64,000 nucleotides of DNA, from NCBI RefSeq assembly GCF_001293165.1, contig NZ_CP010552.1, positions 496,001 to 560,000 of the forward strand. Direction: 5' to 3'. Numbering within the stretch: the first letter of the stretch is position 1; each line of letters opens with the position of its first letter. Positions 35,065 to 44,648 of the stretch are shown one piece after another. This stretch comes from Candidatus Thioglobus autotrophicus (lineage in GTDB: Bacteria > Pseudomonadota > Gammaproteobacteria > PS1 > Pseudothioglobaceae). The position numbers were made by a program, and so were the translations under genes. The notes beneath the pieces were generated by a model. It was not told where the DNA came from. It saw only the letters and a program-made list of their open reading frames with translations, and searched no databases.

Positions 35065-35285
35065 TTATGTTTAACCTCTTCAAAACAAGACCTGTAAGGG
35101 CGATTAAGGTACCAAACGACTTCGAAAACTCCTCTTGCAAGTGCATCCAACAAGAGATGATAATGAGCACCGAATGGATGGATACGAGCCAATATAAAAA
35201 AGTCAAAGCGTTACTAAAGTGTCAAAATTCAAAAACAAGGCGAATAAATTTACTTAGAAATCCTCAGAGAGATTTATTCGAATAG
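35061..35285 (+). CDS. Hypothetical protein (74 aa)
   Basis: A basic, Cys-containing small protein overlapping the end of the MazG-like gene by 4 bp and ending 14 bp before the phosphatase gene. No family is recognised. Two internal ATGs (MFNLFK and MIMSTEWMDT) could be the true start. Support is positional, from the tight overlap. Confidence 0.5.
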   Translation: MIMFNLFKTRPVRAIKVPNDFENSSCKCIQQEMIMSTEWMDTSQYKKVKALLKCQNSKTRRINLLRNPQRDLFE

Positions 35286-35299
35286 CAATCAAATTCATT

Positions 35300-36221
35300 A
35301 TGAAAAAACAAAGTTATGACTTAGTGGGTGACATTCATGGCCAAGCACTTGAGTTGGAAAAACTATTAGAAAAACTGTCTTATACAAAGACTGATGGCGT
35401 GTGGAAGCACACTGAATGTAAGATGATATTTTTAGGTGATTTTGTTGACCGAGGCAAGTATCAAAAAGAAGTGATTAATATTGTACGCCCCATGATTGAA
35501 CAAGGCCATGCACTAAGTGTAATGGGTAATCACGAATACAATGCTATTGCTTACTACACTCAAGATAGTGATGGCAATCACTTACGCTCTCACAATAACA
35601 AACATACCAATCAACACAAGGCATTTTTAAGCGCTTATGACAACGATTCCAGTGAAAAGGAAGATGTTATTGAATGGTTTAAAACGTTGCCTCTATGGCT
35701 AGATTTAGACGGCATACGAGTTGTACATGCTTGTTGGGATTTTGACTTAATTAGCAAACTGGGCAGTTCAGAATTAACCGATGATTTACTTCACCAATCG
35801 GCAATTACAGGCACATGGCAGAATGATGCAATTGAAACCATTCTAAAGGGGCAAAGAAATCCCGTTACCAGGATGGATATGGCTTTAATGATAAGGATGG
35901 CAACCCAAGAACACACATACGTATTAAATACTGGCTAAAAGATGCAGTTACTTATCAAGATTACTTTATGGGCCCTAGTGATGTACTAAATGATATTCCT
36001 GATATCCCTGTTGTTGGTGACTATTTGCTTGAATATGACTCTCAGGATAAGCCAGTATTCTTTGGTCATTACTGGATGGAGGGTAAAATTAAACCTTTAA
36101 CCGATAACATTGCCTGCCTTGATTACAGTGTAGCAAAGCCAGGTGGAAAGTTAGTTTCTTATCGATGGGATGGCGAACAGAGAATTGATAAGGATAAGTT
36201 GTATTTGTTGATAGGGGTTAA
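35300..36221 (+). pseudogene. Calcineurin-like phosphatase, frameshifted copy 1
   Basis: Same gene as the intact 306-residue copy at 47476-48396. An extra G at 35848-35851 (GGGG instead of GGG) shifts the frame after about residue 183, a second extra G near 35871 follows, and a T is missing near 36200. The frame therefore breaks into 35300-35938 and 35968-36237. All three changes are homopolymer or near-homopolymer indels in a stretch rich in such differences, so sequence error is more likely than real loss. Confidence 0.8.
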
Positions 36222-36310
36222 TTACCAACACAAATAAAACATTCAACCTTCATCTTTACGATGAATTCAAAAATATATAATGGTATATTCAAATATCATC
36301 ATTTATACCA

Positions 36311-37513
36311 ATGAATTTAAAACACTTATTAGCACTAATCATCTTATCGACACTATCGCTCTCCCATGTTAATGCTGAGCCCAGTAGCACTGTACTAGAA
36401 TTGCTACAAAGTGGCGAATTCAAACAAGCAGAAAAACTATTAATACCAATAGCAGAATCTGGTGACCTACCAACACAAGCACTCCTAGGTCAATTGTACT
36501 TGTACCAACTTGAGGATTACGACAAGGCATTTAAGTGGACATCTGTAGCAGTTGAAAATGGGCACAAAGATGCAATCTTCGACCTGGCAAATATGTATAA
36601 AGCCGGTCACGGCGTGAAACAAGACAAGCAAAAGGCATTCAGTCTTCTACTAATCTCGGCCGAACAAGGAATGGACTTTGCACAACTAGCAGTTGCAATG
36701 GCATATCAATTTGGAAGAAACGTTGATATAGATTTGGAAAAGGCAGCATTTTGGCATCATAAGGCTGCAAAAAATGACATGCAGAAGTCACATTTAGTAC
36801 TCGGAACCCTGTATTACTCAGGCATTGGTCTTAAAAAAGACGTTATTGAAGCACGTTACTGGTTAAACAGAGCAGTCAAAGGCGGAGGTGGTTTTGCAGA
36901 TGATGCGAGTAATTTACTTGATTTAATGGACGAAGAAAATTATGCGAGAGACAAAGATGGCTTAATTAGAAAAAGTCTCGACAAAGCAAGTTCAGGTCAA
37001 TTCAATGAAGCAAGAGAATTAATCGAAGAACTGGCAACTAACGGCAATCCCAATGCACAGAATATCTTGTCATTATATTACACAGACTCTAACGGTTTAA
37101 ATCAACCTAAAATCGGTAAAGAATGGCTATTCAAAGCCGCACATAATAACAATGCGGATGCGCAATACAGTATCGCATGGGACTTGTCAGAAAACTGGAT
37201 AAAGATAGATATTGAAAAATTAGTTGAACTAATTTATTGGATGGAGCGTGCAGGCTATAACGGAAATGATAAAGCATATCCAAATTTAGCAATTTTGTAC
37301 GATAAAAAGCATAGAGATACAATGGGTGAGATGGAGCAGGCTGCTAATAACGGCAACGCCATGGCTGCCTATAACATGGGTTGGATAAACGCTCGCGGAT
37401 TGCTTACTGAAGATGGGCTGATGCAAGACGAGGACGTTGCTGAGCAGTGGTTCAAGAAGTCGGCAAAACTTGGATTCAATGATGCAGTATTAATGTTGAA
37501 ACGTGGGTATTAG
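36311..37513 (+). CDS. Exported Sel1-like repeat protein (400 aa)
   Basis: A signal peptide (about 1-22, MNLKHLLALIILSTLSLSHV) is followed by about eight degenerate Sel1 repeats (ENGHKDAIFDLANMYKAG, KNDMQKSHLVLGTLYYSG, NNGNAMAAYNMGWINARG). It is presumably periplasmic. It is convergent with the leftward gene at 37527, with 13 bp between. It is unrelated in detail to the other Sel1 proteins of the block. Confidence 0.78.
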   Translation: MNLKHLLALIILSTLSLSHVNAEPSSTVLELLQSGEFKQAEKLLIPIAESGDLPTQALLGQLYLYQLEDYDKAFKWTSVAVENGHKDAIFDLANMYKAGHGVKQDKQKAFSLLLISAEQGMDFAQLAVAMAYQFGRNVDIDLEKAAFWHHKAAKNDMQKSHLVLGTLYYSGIGLKKDVIEARYWLNRAVKGGGGFADDASNLLDLMDEENYARDKDGLIRKSLDKASSGQFNEARELIEELATNGNPNAQNILSLYYTDSNGLNQPKIGKEWLFKAAHNNNADAQYSIAWDLSENWIKIDIEKLVELIYWMERAGYNGNDKAYPNLAILYDKKHRDTMGEMEQAANNGNAMAAYNMGWINARGLLTEDGLMQDEDVAEQWFKKSAKLGFNDAVLMLKRGY

Positions 37514-37526
37514 TTTTTAAAAAAAA

Positions 37527-38036
37527 TTACCCCCACCAGGTGCTAGAAATATACCCGTACTTGTTAATCCCTTTATCCAGTAACCAAGCATATTCACTAT
37601 CAGAAACCCAGCATAGCCACTTATAGTTTCCATAAAGTCCAATATGGCGACCACATATACTGTTATTATATTTAACCTGCTTAAGAGTCAAGTGAAGAGT
37701 TTTATAATTGCTCTTCAAATGGTCAGACTTAGCATACAAATTATTAAGCATTCTCATGTCGTAAACATATTTGTATCTATCTTCATCGGTAAACCTTTCT
37801 TTAGCCCAAGCAATACGTTCTTCTTTTGAAAAATTATTTTCTGCCCATGCTATTCGCTCTTCTTTATGGTGTTCATTTTTAAATTGCGCCTTATGGTTTT
37901 CCAAAACTTTCTTCGCAAGCCATGCATCACGTTGTTTCTTTGTGAAATTCTTTTTAGCCCATGCTTTGCGATGTGACTTAGTAAAGTTCTTCTTAGCCCA
38001 CGCTCTACGCTCTTCAGGTGTATATTCTTTATACAT
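37527..38036 (-). CDS. AWAKKNF-repeat protein (169 aa), copy 1
   Basis: The N-terminal half consists of five to six 12-14-residue repeats of the form ERxAWAKKNFTKxxR, strongly basic and helical. The C-terminal half (YVYDMRMLNNLYAKSDHLKS onward, with LCWVSDSEYAWLLDKG) is related to the 116-residue protein encoded just upstream. It belongs to an operon with the polymerase-like gene in copy 2; here the polymerase is only a fragment. The function is unknown; the repeats may bind nucleic acid. Confidence 0.65.
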   Translation of the reverse strand: MYKEYTPEERRAWAKKNFTKSHRKAWAKKNFTKKQRDAWLAKKVLENHKAQFKNEHHKEERIAWAENNFSKEERIAWAKERFTDEDRYKYVYDMRMLNNLYAKSDHLKSNYKTLHLTLKQVKYNNSICGRHIGLYGNYKWLCWVSDSEYAWLLDKGINKYGYISSTWWG

Positions 38037-38379
38037 TATTCACCTTATCCATCTTAAACACAAATCCAACCTTGTGCTCATCATAACCTTCAACGTGTTC
38101 ACCACAATTGTACAACCAATCAACTTCTGCACCACTTAACCAACACAACGTCTCGTCTCCGCAATATAAGAATGCTTCAGTACGTATGTACGAGTCAGAT
38201 TCACTCAGAACGAACTTAACCGTGTATTTGCCATTACAAGAGTCATTCATAAAGACAGAGGACTTCATGCACAATGAATTGAGCATGGTTAAATCAAGCA
38301 TATATTCAACCTTCTCTGCCTTAGTAAAATTATCAGGGCACCTAGTACCGTATTCGTCTTCATCAAACGTTTGATGCAT
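38029..38379 (-). CDS. Hypothetical protein (116 aa), copy 1
   Basis: Identical to the copy at 50205-50555. Shares YMLDLTMLNSLCMKS, ETLCWLSGAEVDWLYNCG and VEGY with the C-terminal half of the adjacent 169-residue protein, so the two are paralogous. The ATG at 38379 is supported by an AAAGGAGG ribosome-binding site 6 bases upstream, rather than the TTG two codons before. It overlaps the next gene by 8 bp. Confidence 0.68.
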   Translation of the reverse strand: MHQTFDEDEYGTRCPDNFTKAEKVEYMLDLTMLNSLCMKSSVFMNDSCNGKYTVKFVLSESDSYIRTEAFLYCGDETLCWLSGAEVDWLYNCGEHVEGYDEHKVGFVFKMDKVNNV

Positions 38380-38513
38380 GTGCAACCTCCTTTAGGTTGT
38401 TATTAAATTCAACAGATACAGTCAATTTCATATCAGCAAAACGGCGCTTGACACGTTCAAATCATCAGCGCTCATGCCTTCAATATAACGCCCATCATGG
38501 ATTCTCAACTTAA
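38363..38513 (-). pseudogene. 3' fragment of the polymerase-like gene
   Basis: The last ~50 codons of the polymerase-like gene, ending at the same stop as the full gene (50539), with one base missing near 38451 (GACACG instead of GACCACG) and cut off at the tandem junction. It is a remnant created by the duplication boundary. Confidence 0.88.
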
Positions 38514-38802
38514 TAACACCAATACAACTGTTGGCGTTATTAGTGCTGTTTCTGACAGGTCGCGTGTTGATTGTTTAACGGGCACCCATGCTTTCGAAGC
38601 AGATTGGGCTCAAGGTTTGAAAGTGTACGAATCTATCGGACAAGCACTGTACTATTCTGCTGAAACTGGAAAGCAACCAGGAATACTGTTGTTAATTAAG
38701 AAGAAAAACTCTGATAAATACATACGTAAGGTCAGACGAGTCATTGAAACGTTTAATTTGCCAATAAAATTAGTAATTCGAGACGTTCGAAGTGTTAACT
38801 AG
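38497..38802 (+). pseudogene. 5'-truncated exported nuclease-like gene with a chimeric start
   Basis: From 38552 on it is identical to codons 46-128 of the gene at 25580-25966. The original signal peptide is missing. The frame stays open through the 38-bp filler into the antisense of the polymerase fragment, giving a 101-residue chimeric frame that begins MDSQLNNTNTTVGVISAVSD. Without a signal peptide it would stay in the cytoplasm; expression is doubtful. Confidence 0.75.
38514..38551. other. Tandem-duplication junction with 38-bp unmatched filler
   Basis: Bases between the end of copy 1 and the start of copy 2 match neither flank. With the last bases of copy 1 they form an imperfect palindrome: TAATAACACCAA (38511-38522) and TTGGCGTTATTA (38531-38542), one mismatch, 8-base loop. 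The origin of the filler is not visible in this window. Confidence 0.75.
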
Positions 38803-38845
38803 ATTTAATTAACCTTAACAATCTAAAGACGCTGATATTTCCATA

Positions 38846-39203
38846 TCAATAAGGCTGCTTATTGATTCTCATTAAGTTATTGATTTCATAAACAATTAGT
38901 TTAACACTGTTACCTTTGACCTTAATCTCTGCCTTTATATCGGCTTTACAGTTGGCACCTGAGAATATAGTGAATTTACAACCTGCTAGTGATTTACGCG
39001 CTTGTCTGCCTGCATCCAATAAAACATCAAACGTACCATCTGCTGATTTAAAACTTAAATCAGTTTCAGACATAACGCCAATTCCAATTTCACCTGATGA
39101 CGTGATTTCTGTACCACTGAATTTATTAACTGCTTGTGTCAATGTTTGTGCGTTGGCAAAGGTTGCTGATAATGCTAGTGCTAAATATAATAATTTTCTT
39201 CAT
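38846..39203 (-). pseudogene. Small exported protein, copy 2 (frameshifted)
   Basis: Copy of 26010-26366. One extra A near 39183 shifts the frame inside the signal peptide, leaving an open frame only from about residue 21. The change is a homopolymer indel near the junction and may be a sequence error. Confidence 0.75.
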
Positions 39204-39204
39204 G

Positions 39205-40148
39205 TTATTGCCTCTTGTTAATTCGCTTGTTAGTCCATCGTATTTTATCTGACTTGGATTCAACTTAAGCAAACTTGATAATGTTATTGTTTTCTGTTTT
39301 GGAACTTTGTCATTCAGCACTTTAGTGTCTAGTACATAAAATCCCATTGGGATAAGTCTAGTGGGTTTACAGTGCCTTTATCCTTATGTGCAAGTACACA
39401 GAACACGTACACGTCTGCTTGTCTTTTTGCCTCTTCACTGCGTTTATTGTTTTCATCCCAAAGAACTGTTGGCTGTATGCCGAATATGATTTTCGATAAT
39501 TCTGTTGATTCCAACTTTGCAGGTACGCAGATGATTTAATTTCAATCTTGAGTCCTGACTTTGTTATTAAATCATACGCATCCCACTCTTCCCTTGGTTG
39601 TTCTAGTACATCTATTGTTGATGCAACGATAAACTCTGCAAGTACGCCCCTAAGCGCATTCCCTAGTAACTCAGAACTAGACCATTGCCAAAATGAAAGT
39701 ACATTTAGTGGCATTTCATTCCATCGAATACAAATGGCTCTTTGCCTGTTTTCTTTGCTGTTTTAACTGCTTGAAGTGGGTTTATTATGTATGATTTTTC
39801 TACTCTATCACTCTCGTCTTTTATGGCAACCTCTTCAGGGTTAATGACAGCATTGTATGGAATGCTTGACCATTCATAGTGAGATTCACCATCAGGTGTT
39901 TGCACTACATAAATCTGCTGCCTGATAGCAACATAACTACCGTCCTTTTTATGACCTTCCATAAGATAGTTGTAAAACCAGTAGTTGTGGTCTTTGTACG
40001 ATAGGCTTTTAATAAAGTCTAGTGTGTATGGAAATTTATTCTTAATATGCCTGTTAGCAAGTTTTTTTATTTCCTTTCTACTAATTGGGCAATTTTTAAC
40101 TACATCTGAGAATGCTTGATGTGAAGGCATGACGTTACTAACTTTCAC
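39205..40148 (-). pseudogene. PD-(D/E)XK nuclease-like protein (315 aa), copy 2, frameshifted
   Basis: Copy of 26368-27315. Single-base deletions near 39720, 39506, 39340 and 39220, each shortening a run of identical bases, split the frame into several pieces (40148-39705, 39714-39367 and shorter). The active-site region is interrupted downstream of the ExK motif. The intact first copy and the clustering of errors suggest that these are sequence artefacts. Confidence 0.8.
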
Positions 40149-40944
40149 TCAGACCTCTCCTAGATAACTCAGACCACATACCATCAAATAAATTTCTTGT
40201 CATTTCTTTGCATTCGAGACTACTTGCCTCGCTTTGCATTCTTTGGCTCTGCACATTCAGCATGGTGCAGAATGTTGGATAACTACAATAACTAATAGTA
40301 GTTCTTTTTAAGATATCTTTAACCTCGCTCCAATTAATTTGTATTGATTCAGTTTTTGATGCTCTGATTTTTAAGTTATCAATATCGAGTTCAAGCGCCG
40401 CTTGAATAGCCTCATATGGATTTGAAAATTTCTCAGACCATAAACTAGAGAACTCCTCCTTGACCCCCATGTACAACAACACCGACTCTTTCTTTATTAC
40501 TGTGTGTTTTTCTTCTAACCAATGAAGTAGAGCATATTTGTACACCTGCTCAAGTGAGGATTTGGCGCCAATTTTCATCTCAATACTAAAGTTGGTGATT
40601 TCAGATGTAAAGAGTAAATCAGGTTGAACTAACTTGCTAAACTTCAATACATCGTATCTTCCTTGCATGTAGAAATTATCTTGTACATCAGTACGAATAA
40701 TAGAGTCAGTATTGATATTGCACGTTTCATTGAGCAGTGTATTAATAAATTGAGATGGAACTATTCTAAAAAATACATTGAACATGTGATTCAATGAAAC
40801 TTCCATATTTTGTATATGGTCTAGTACATCTTGTTGATTGTTGTATCTGCTCTTAGGGTTCTTGATTTTCCCTAAGTGCTGTGGCTCCCAATAATAGAAC
40901 TCTGCAGTATCGTAATATTGTGATGTCCAATCTCTATCTTTCAT
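40138..40944 (-). CDS. PD-(D/E)XK nuclease-like protein (268 aa), copy 2
   Basis: Identical protein to 27305-28111, with the P108-D109 and E122-M-K124 signature intact. Same coupling to its neighbours as in copy 1. Confidence 0.7.
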   Translation of the reverse strand: MKDRDWTSQYYDTAEFYYWEPQHLGKIKNPKSRYNNQQDVLDHIQNMEVSLNHMFNVFFRIVPSQFINTLLNETCNINTDSIIRTDVQDNFYMQGRYDVLKFSKLVQPDLLFTSEITNFSIEMKIGAKSSLEQVYKYALLHWLEEKHTVIKKESVLLYMGVKEEFSSLWSEKFSNPYEAIQAALELDIDNLKIRASKTESIQINWSEVKDILKRTTISYCSYPTFCTMLNVQSQRMQSEASSLECKEMTRNLFDGMWSELSRRGLSES

Positions 40945-41219
40945 GTATTGTTTCTACTAAACCTTTTTATAATCTCATCTTCAACATCATCAATAAGTTC
41001 ATTGGTAAATTGGTCAGAGTGTGATGGAAACGGATTCTTGGGCTTATACAGGGTGTCAATCTCTTTAAAGAAACAACTGCCAATAGACTCAATTACTGTT
41101 CTTTTTCCATTTAGTTCAATGAACCATTTTTTGTCAAAGTCTCTGAACTCCATTCTACCGTTGTGCTTGCCAATGATAATTTCCTTTAGTTTTTTATATG
41201 GTGCGTTTATTTTATTCAT
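40941..41219 (-). CDS. Hypothetical small operon protein (92 aa), copy 2
   Basis: Identical to 28108-28386, including the 4-bp overlap with the 268-residue nuclease gene and the 3-bp gap from the 107-residue gene. Confidence 0.62.
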   Translation of the reverse strand: MNKINAPYKKLKEIIIGKHNGRMEFRDFDKKWFIELNGKRTVIESIGSCFFKEIDTLYKPKNPFPSHSDQFTNELIDDVEDEIIKRFSRNNT

Positions 41220-41222
41220 AAG

Positions 41223-41546
41223 TTATTTCGGTAAATCGTTGTGTGCCAATCGATATTCATACGATTGCTCCTTGGCACATCTGTTAATAATTGTAGTGTC
41301 GTCAATAGGTGCCCCCATAGTCCAGTACACCATGCCATCTTCATCAAAATATGTAATATCCATTTTATAAAACTTTCCAACATAACCATTTGCTCTTATA
41401 TGCTCAACCATTTTTATAAACAAGCCCTTATCAACTTTGTCTCGAACAATGTATTCATGTGGCCACGTCTTGGCATAGGTCTTGGCAAAAATCCAATTGG
41501 ATTCTTTGATGAAGTTTTTTAGTTGTTGTACAAACTTGTTATCCAC
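41223..41546 (-). CDS. Conserved small protein of defence neighbourhoods (107 aa), copy 2
   Basis: Identical to 28390-28713; it lies 8 bp after the DUF262 gene. See that entry for motifs. Confidence 0.68.
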   Translation of the reverse strand: MDNKFVQQLKNFIKESNWIFAKTYAKTWPHEYIVRDKVDKGLFIKMVEHIRANGYVGKFYKMDITYFDEDGMVYWTMGAPIDDTTIINRCAKEQSYEYRLAHNDLPK

Positions 41547-41554
41547 GTTTACTG

Positions 41555-43636
41555 CTATGACAAGGCTTCTTCGTACGCAAGACGAATCAATTCTTTGAAT
41601 TTATTTAAATCACTTTTTTGCTCTATTTCACAATACACACCACTTAAATCAGCATAAACAATAAAAGACCATTCATGAGTATCTGAGCAAATTTCTTGCA
41701 TCTCAGTAGGTATTTGGTCGTATTCAAGTGACATAACAATAGCAAGTTTTCCACTTCTTGGTATTACTTGAAGAAATGGTTCCAATGTATAGAATGTGAG
41801 ATTCTTTTTGCCAATAATTAATGATGAGTCGGATGCTATGCTGTCAATATATGATTTTAATTGACTGAAGAGTTCAGTAGTATTTTCCTTAAATCCATCA
41901 ACATCAGAGGTTGTTTTTCCATGACTTAGATGTTTGCGCTCATCTAGAGCATATTCTGATATTAATTTTGAGGAAATTTTCAATAAAGGCCATAATTGAA
42001 TAGATTGATTTGCCAGTCTTTCCGCTCTAGCAATCATTTCATTTTCTGTCCAAACTTCACTTTCTCGCATATCCCGATTAAGTCTAAGTGGACTCACATC
42101 AAACCCGCCATTAATGGTTTTTTTGGTTTGATAGTCTTTATCACTGTATTCAGAGTTATAACCTGTGAGCGTTAAGTTGCCAAGTCTGTGTAGCCATGTT
42201 TGATGCACTAATTGCCAATCATCTCCAAGCATATCTTTCCACTCTTTACGCAAGTTCTCATTTTGAGGCATGATGTGCTCAATACTGAACTTAGTAGTAT
42301 CAATCTTTTCTTTACTATCATTCTCAATTCGCTCTAATATGAGTCGACAGTTTGCCGACTCATATAAATCGTTATTCTTTAACGATTCAATAAATTCAAC
42401 ATCATTAGGGAATCTGCTATTTTTGCTGAAGCGTGCAATTGCAACAGATAGACTCTCTAATGGCTTTTCTTCGGTTATCTTTTGAGCAAGAGATGCAAAT
42501 AGATTGCCATACGAGCGTGTCTGCATTCCACAAACCGACCTTCTTAGGATGTAACTCTCTAACAATCTGACAGATTTAATGAAGTCATTTTTTGATAATT
42601 TGTCTGTTTCGTGTAATTGATACAGTCGAATAATGACAGGTGTTGCAACGTCAATTAATCGTTTTAAGTCACTAAAGGCATTTTTAAGTTCATTGTCACT
42701 TTCTTGCAATAATGAATAGTTAGTATAGAAACGCACCTGATTATGAATATTGTTGAGTATTTCATCAATTGGTTTATCATTTATTTGCTCTGAAAACCAT
42801 TGCTTGAACAGAACATAGACATCAACTGCCCTAACAAGAATATTGGATTTGGTCGCAAGTGTTAAGAAGTCTTGTGCAAAACGGTCAAATTTCTTCTCAT
42901 AAAACCCACCGAACAGTTGTTCCATAGGGAACCATGTATTTTCATATAGTTCTGTTTGAATATCTTGTGGCTGGTTCATGAGTACGTAATTACGAATCAA
43001 GTCAGCCTGACTAAGGTCAACGCCAGTAGAGTTTAAACTTTCAAATATTGCTTGCGGGTCATCTTGGTTGATTTGCAAAAGAACCTCAACAACCTTAAGT
43101 GTTTGCAGTCCTTGATATGCAGTCTCAATGGATTCCTTATCAATAAATTGGTCACAGAAGTAATCAAAATTACGTTTCATATTATCTGAAACATCTTCTG
43201 AATCATATTTTTTATCAACCAATGCACGAAGGGATGATTTATCACGTTTGGTCAACAAAAGTTTGTAGTGCATATCTCCATCGCCAAATCTATTGGTGAG
43301 AAAATATTCTTCAATTGCATCCAATGATGTTGCAGAAACACTTTCCATTCCCAACTCACTTGCACATTTTAATAAAGCAATTATTAATAATGTAATCGTG
43401 GTTAGTCGTTGCTGACCGTCAATAACCTGCCATTTAGGAATGCTTGCTGTTGTTTCTAAATTGGAAATCAATACAACTGAACCAATAAAATGACCAGCCT
43501 GTCTTGGACTTATAATGTCCTTATATAGCAGCGCACAATGAATTTCTTTCCAGTTGTAAGTACGCTGAAAGATTGGTATTAAAAACTGCTTTGGACCTTG
43601 TATTATTTCAACTAAAGACTTGTCACTTGCTTGCAT
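41555..43636 (-). CDS. GmrSD-like DUF262-DUF1524 protein, copy 2
   Basis: The 693-residue product is identical to that of 28722-30803, with the NTPase motifs (21-29, 73-80) and nuclease motif (H454) intact. If the duplication is real, the cell has two full copies of the operon's main gene. Confidence 0.85.
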   Translation of the reverse strand: MQASDKSLVEIIQGPKQFLIPIFQRTYNWKEIHCALLYKDIISPRQAGHFIGSVVLISNLETTASIPKWQVIDGQQRLTTITLLIIALLKCASELGMESVSATSLDAIEEYFLTNRFGDGDMHYKLLLTKRDKSSLRALVDKKYDSEDVSDNMKRNFDYFCDQFIDKESIETAYQGLQTLKVVEVLLQINQDDPQAIFESLNSTGVDLSQADLIRNYVLMNQPQDIQTELYENTWFPMEQLFGGFYEKKFDRFAQDFLTLATKSNILVRAVDVYVLFKQWFSEQINDKPIDEILNNIHNQVRFYTNYSLLQESDNELKNAFSDLKRLIDVATPVIIRLYQLHETDKLSKNDFIKSVRLLESYILRRSVCGMQTRSYGNLFASLAQKITEEKPLESLSVAIARFSKNSRFPNDVEFIESLKNNDLYESANCRLILERIENDSKEKIDTTKFSIEHIMPQNENLRKEWKDMLGDDWQLVHQTWLHRLGNLTLTGYNSEYSDKDYQTKKTINGGFDVSPLRLNRDMRESEVWTENEMIARAERLANQSIQLWPLLKISSKLISEYALDERKHLSHGKTTSDVDGFKENTTELFSQLKSYIDSIASDSSLIIGKKNLTFYTLEPFLQVIPRSGKLAIVMSLEYDQIPTEMQEICSDTHEWSFIVYADLSGVYCEIEQKSDLNKFKELIRLAYEEALS

Positions 43637-43715
43637 AAGGACTCCGAATAATATTAATAATGTGACTCATATTAACTTGTATAAATTAGGTAATTAATTA
43701 TGCGCTAAATGGAAT

Positions 43716-43907
43716 TCAGAATGCAACAAATCCAAGTCTGTTGGGTTTATCTGGTTTGTACCCTTGGATTAATAATTTCTCAACTAGTGGCACATCCCCC
43801 TTTCTTGCGGCATCATTAACTGTAACATCACTCTCAAATGCTACTGTATTAAATGGGATAAACAACAAAAGTGTTGGTACAAGTAAATTAATAGTTTTTT
43901 TGTACAT
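43716..43907 (-). CDS. Short exported protein with partial ankyrin repeat, copy 2
   Basis: Identical to 30883-31074: a signal peptide and a single truncated ankyrin unit. It is probably a gene remnant. Confidence 0.5.
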   Translation of the reverse strand: MYKKTINLLVPTLLLFIPFNTVAFESDVTVNDAARKGDVPLVEKLLIQGYKPDKPNRLGFVAF

Positions 43908-43997
43908 AGTTCCTATATGTTGAAGTGATAAAATTAATATACCATTAAGATATCTAAGTTACTAATTTATGCCATTAAAAAAATACCTAACTAAGCA

Positions 43998-44648
43998 ATG
44001 AAGTCAATAATAATATCGCTATATTTACTGCTATCTAGTTATGCAAACACTTCATTTGCAGATTTTACTAGTGCTGTAAGTAATTATAATAAAGGCAACT
44101 ATAACACAGCATTTAAAGAATTTAAACATCTTGCAGAACAAGGGAATATTGGCGCTCAAACTAATTTGGGCATGATGTATGAACATGGTACAGGTACACC
44201 TAAAGATTATAAACAGGCGGCTTACTGGTATCGCATGTCTGCAAAACAAGGAGGTGCCGCTGCTCAAGATAGCCTAGGCGTAATGTATGCTAATGGTCAA
44301 GGTGTGCCTAAAAATGATAAGCAAGCAGTTGAATGGTTTAAAAAGTCTGCTGAACAAGGGTTTGCCAATGCTCAGCATCATTTAGGTGTTATGTATGAAA
44401 GTGGCGGAGGCGGCTTACTTAAAGACGAAAAACAAGCGTCTGAATGGTACCGTAAGGCAAAAGAACAAGGTTATGTTAGCACTAAATATGATGATGCTTC
44501 AATTGCATATGAAGGCGCTAAAAAAGGTATGGCGGCAGCGGGTTGGGCTGTATTTGCTTTATTGGCACTATTACTATATAAGATTATCAACGTATTATTA
44601 ATTCGATATAAGAAAAGAAAGGATGCTGCAAAAAAAATTACACAATAA
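43998..44648 (+). CDS. Membrane-anchored Sel1-like repeat protein, shortened copy (216 aa)
   Basis: Same signal peptide, first repeat, last repeats and C-terminal membrane helix as the 435-residue copy 1, but 219 residues (about six repeats) are missing. The loss is exactly 657 bp, in frame, and its ends coincide with the two perfect 57-bp repeats of copy 1 (31378-31434 and 32035-32091), leaving one of them at 44211-44267. It is still expected to make a functional, shorter solenoid. Confidence 0.82.
   Translation: MKSIIISLYLLLSSYANTSFADFTSAVSNYNKGNYNTAFKEFKHLAEQGNIGAQTNLGMMYEHGTGTPKDYKQAAYWYRMSAKQGGAAAQDSLGVMYANGQGVPKNDKQAVEWFKKSAEQGFANAQHHLGVMYESGGGGLLKDEKQASEWYRKAKEQGYVSTKYDDASIAYEGAKKGMAAAGWAVFALLALLLYKIINVLLIRYKKRKDAAKKITQ

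Larger units (their letters stand above)
25716..38513 (+). repeat. Tandem duplication unit, copy 1 (12.8 kb)
   Basis: Direct repeat of 38552-50700. It runs from within the exported nuclease-like gene to within the 3' part of the polymerase-like gene. It differs from copy 2 by a 657-bp segment (31378-32034, absent in copy 2) and by ten single-base indels, all lying between 26.3 and 26.9 kb or 35.8 and 38.5 kb in copy-1 numbering. Confidence 0.95.

Noticed and set aside
35300-36221. True loss of the phosphatase in copy 1
   Set aside because: Three small-run indels in the error-rich zone near the tandem junction and an intact second copy make sequencing error the simpler reading.
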